Shown: piece by piece, positions 62,509 through 64,000 of the stretch
Layout: each line of letters starts with the position of its first letter
Position numbering within the stretch: position 1 is the stretch's first letter
DNA from: Xylophilus sp.
Lineage (GTDB): Bacteria > Pseudomonadota > Gammaproteobacteria > Burkholderiales > Burkholderiaceae_C
Assembly: GCA_009914555.1 (NCBI GenBank)
Contig: WNDY01000008.1
Coordinates: 1-64,000, forward strand
DNA length: 64,000 nt
Reading direction: 5' to 3'
Translations under genes and position numbers: made by a program
The notes under the pieces: model-generated
Told to the model about the DNA's origin: nothing
Seen by the model: only the letters and a program-made list of their open reading frames with translations
The model's database searches: none

Positions 62509-64000
62509 ATGACATCCGCCACCTTGCAGCTGCCGGTCGAAGGCATGAGCTGCGCGTCCTGCGTCGGCCGCGTCGAGCGAGCGCTCAAGGCCGTGCCCGG
62601 CGTGACCGAGGCCACGGTCAACCTGGCGGCCGGGCGCGCCGACGTGACCTTCGGCGGCGCGCCCGACGCACCGGCCGCCATCGCCGCGATCGAGCATGCC
62701 GGCTACGCCGTGCCCGGCGACACGGTCGAACTGGCGGTGGAGGGCATGAGCTGCGCGTCCTGCGTCGGCCGGGTCGAGCGTGCGCTGAAGGCCGTGCCCG
62801 GCGTGACCGAGGCCACGGTCAACCTCACGACCGAGCGCGCCCGGGTCCGCACGGTACCAGGCCTGGACGCCGCCGTGCTGGCCCAGGCACTGGAGCGCGC
62901 GGGCTATCCGGCCCATCCGCTGGCCCGGAGCGGCGACGACGCCGGCGCCCGCCGCGCCGCCGCACAGACCGCGCTGGGCCGCAGCCTGGTCGCCGCCGCT
63001 GTGCTGGCGCTGCCGGTCTTCCTGCTGGAGATGGGCGGCCACGTGGTTCCGGCGCTGCACCACGCGATCGCCACATCCATCGGCATGCAGGCCAGCTGGC
63101 TCCTGCAGTTCGCGCTCACGACGGCGGTGCTCGCCGGGCCCGGCCGGCGCTTCTTTGCGCTGGGCCTGCCGGCGCTGCTGCGCGCCGCGCCCGACATGAA
63201 TTCGCTGGTCGCGGTCGGCACCGCCGCGGCCTACGGCTATTCGCTGGTCGCCACCTTCGCGCCGCGCTGGCTGCCCGCGGGCACGGTCAACGTGTACTAC
63301 GAGGCCGCCGCAGTGATCGTGGTGCTGATCCTGCTGGGCCGCTGGCTGGAGGCGCGGGCCAAGGGCCGCACCTCACAGGCCATTCAGCGGCTCGTCGGTT
63401 TGCAGCCGCGCACCGCGCGCGTGCGGCGTGCGGGCGGCGCGGTGGAAGAGGTCGCGATCGATGCGGTGCGCCCCGGCGACACGGTGGAGGTGCGCCCCGG
63501 CGAGCGCATCCCGGTCGACGGTGAAGTGACGGCCGGCGACAGCTACGTCGACGAATCCACGGTCACCGGCGAGCCGGTGCCGCTGGCCAAGCAGATCGGC
63601 GCGCGCGTGATCGGCGGCACGGTCAACCAGCGCGGCGCGCTCGACGTGCGGGCCACGCAGGTCGGCGCCGACACGGTGCTCGCGCAGATCGTGCGCCTGG
63701 TCGAGCAGGCCCAGGGCGGCAAGCTGCCGATCCAGGCCGTGGTCGACCGGGTGACGATGTGGTTCGTGCCCGCGGTCATGGCCGTGGCCGCGCTCACTTT
63801 CGTGGCATGGATGGTCTTCGCCCCGGCGCCAGCGCTGGGCCTGGCGCTGGTCAACGCGGTGGCCGTGCTGATCGTCGCCTGCCCCTGTGCGATGGGGCTC
63901 GCCACGCCGACCTCGATCATGGTCGGCACCGGCCGCGCGGCCGAGCTCGGCGTGCTGTTCCGCAAGGGCGAGGCGCTCCAGCTGCTGCGCGACGCGCAGG
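62509..64000 (+). CDS. copA: Copper-exporting P1B-type ATPase CopA (3' end outside window)
   Basis: The frame runs from ATG 62509 ([13 protein letters not shown]) to the window edge, 497 residues and open. Two heavy-metal-associated domains come first, each with GMSCASC (Cys15/Cys18 and Cys82/Cys85), nearly identical in DNA with a 201-bp period. Membrane helices, the actuator loop [12 protein letters not shown] and the Cu-binding [10 protein letters not shown] of helix 6 follow. The phosphorylation DKTG site lies beyond the window. It pumps Cu(I) out of the cytoplasm. The ATG lies 7 bases after the -10 hexamer and has no Shine-Dalgarno. Confidence 0.93.
   Translation, partial: MTSATLQLPVEGMSCASCVGRVERALKAVPGVTEATVNLAAGRADVTFGGAPDAPAAIAAIEHAGYAVPGDTVELAVEGMSCASCVGRVERALKAVPGVTEATVNLTTERARVRTVPGLDAAVLAQALERAGYPAHPLARSGDDAGARRAAAQTALGRSLVAAAVLALPVFLLEMGGHVVPALHHAIATSIGMQASWLLQFALTTAVLAGPGRRFFALGLPALLRAAPDMNSLVAVGTAAAYGYSLVATFAPRWLPAGTVNVYYEAAAVIVVLILLGRWLEARAKGRTSQAIQRLVGLQPRTARVRRAGGAVEEVAIDAVRPGDTVEVRPGERIPVDGEVTAGDSYVDESTVTGEPVPLAKQIGARVIGGTVNQRGALDVRATQVGADTVLAQIVRLVEQAQGGKLPIQAVVDRVTMWFVPAVMAVAALTFVAWMVFAPAPALGLALVNAVAVLIVACPCAMGLATPTSIMVGTGRAAELGVLFRKGEALQLLRDAQ

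Overview
The window looks like chromosomal DNA of a high-GC betaproteobacterium in Burkholderiales, most likely Comamonadaceae near Variovorax or Xenophilus (inferred from gene content and order; no database search was possible). Evidence includes a caa3-type cytochrome oxidase/assembly cluster in the usual Burkholderiales order, DUF1841/DUF2244/DUF2970 proteins, Bug-type solute receptors, and rpoH, ftsY and coaD-rsmD loci. Codon use is strongly GC-biased except in the left 1.8 kb, which is decayed accessory DNA.

Layout. 1-1.8 kb: right end of an IS481-family element, then LysR and AraC regulator remnants. 1.9-11.4 kb: a DUF1841 protein and a catabolic island with pcaR, pcaIJ, pcaF, pcaD, a cyclase-family hydrolase, a YciI-like protein, an SDR, an AtoE-type transporter and a Bug receptor. 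11.5-15.8 kb: TSUP permease, lone ParA, trmL, a comF interrupted by an amber codon, a BioC-like protein, DUF2244. 15.9-25.2 kb: cytochrome oxidase operon (coxB, coxA, small protein, ctaG, DUF2970, coxC, SURF1, SCO-like, ctaA, ctaB, SCO) with one small convergent membrane gene. 25.4-30.2 kb: PAS/EAL phosphodiesterase, FNR-like regulator, XRE fragment, Bug receptor and rpoH behind a CIRCE operator. 30.4-36.5 kb: ftsY, an M16 peptidase pair, rsmD, coaD and a proline/tyrosine-rich exported protein. 36.7-45.8 kb: tRNA-Arg(CCU), tamB and tamA, a CoxE-like VWA protein, a GNAT and a MoxR ATPase. 46-52.5 kb: dihaem cytochrome c with an IS5-family insertion at its 3' end, a YihY-GNAT fusion, a P450, a TPR protein and a small exported protein. 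52.6-59.8 kb: miaB, then glrK-glrJ-glrR-type two-component genes and opgH behind a sigma-54 promoter. 59.8-64 kb: MFS exporter/LysR pair, then cueR and copA (cut by the window end).

The most unusual structure is a family of short dispersed repeats built on a GGGGGTAT motif. Nine intact copies and one variant are seen. Six carry the motif twice in direct orientation at exactly 53 bp; three carry it inverted with 40 bp between TAT and ATA. The intact copies all sit just downstream of a stop codon and sometimes supply the stop; the variant lies in frame inside tamB. A second notable point is that the sigma-54 promoter of opgH is preceded by three TGTC-N10-GA(C/A)N sites, the known GlrR recognition pattern, which ties the adjacent two-component system to periplasmic glucan synthesis.
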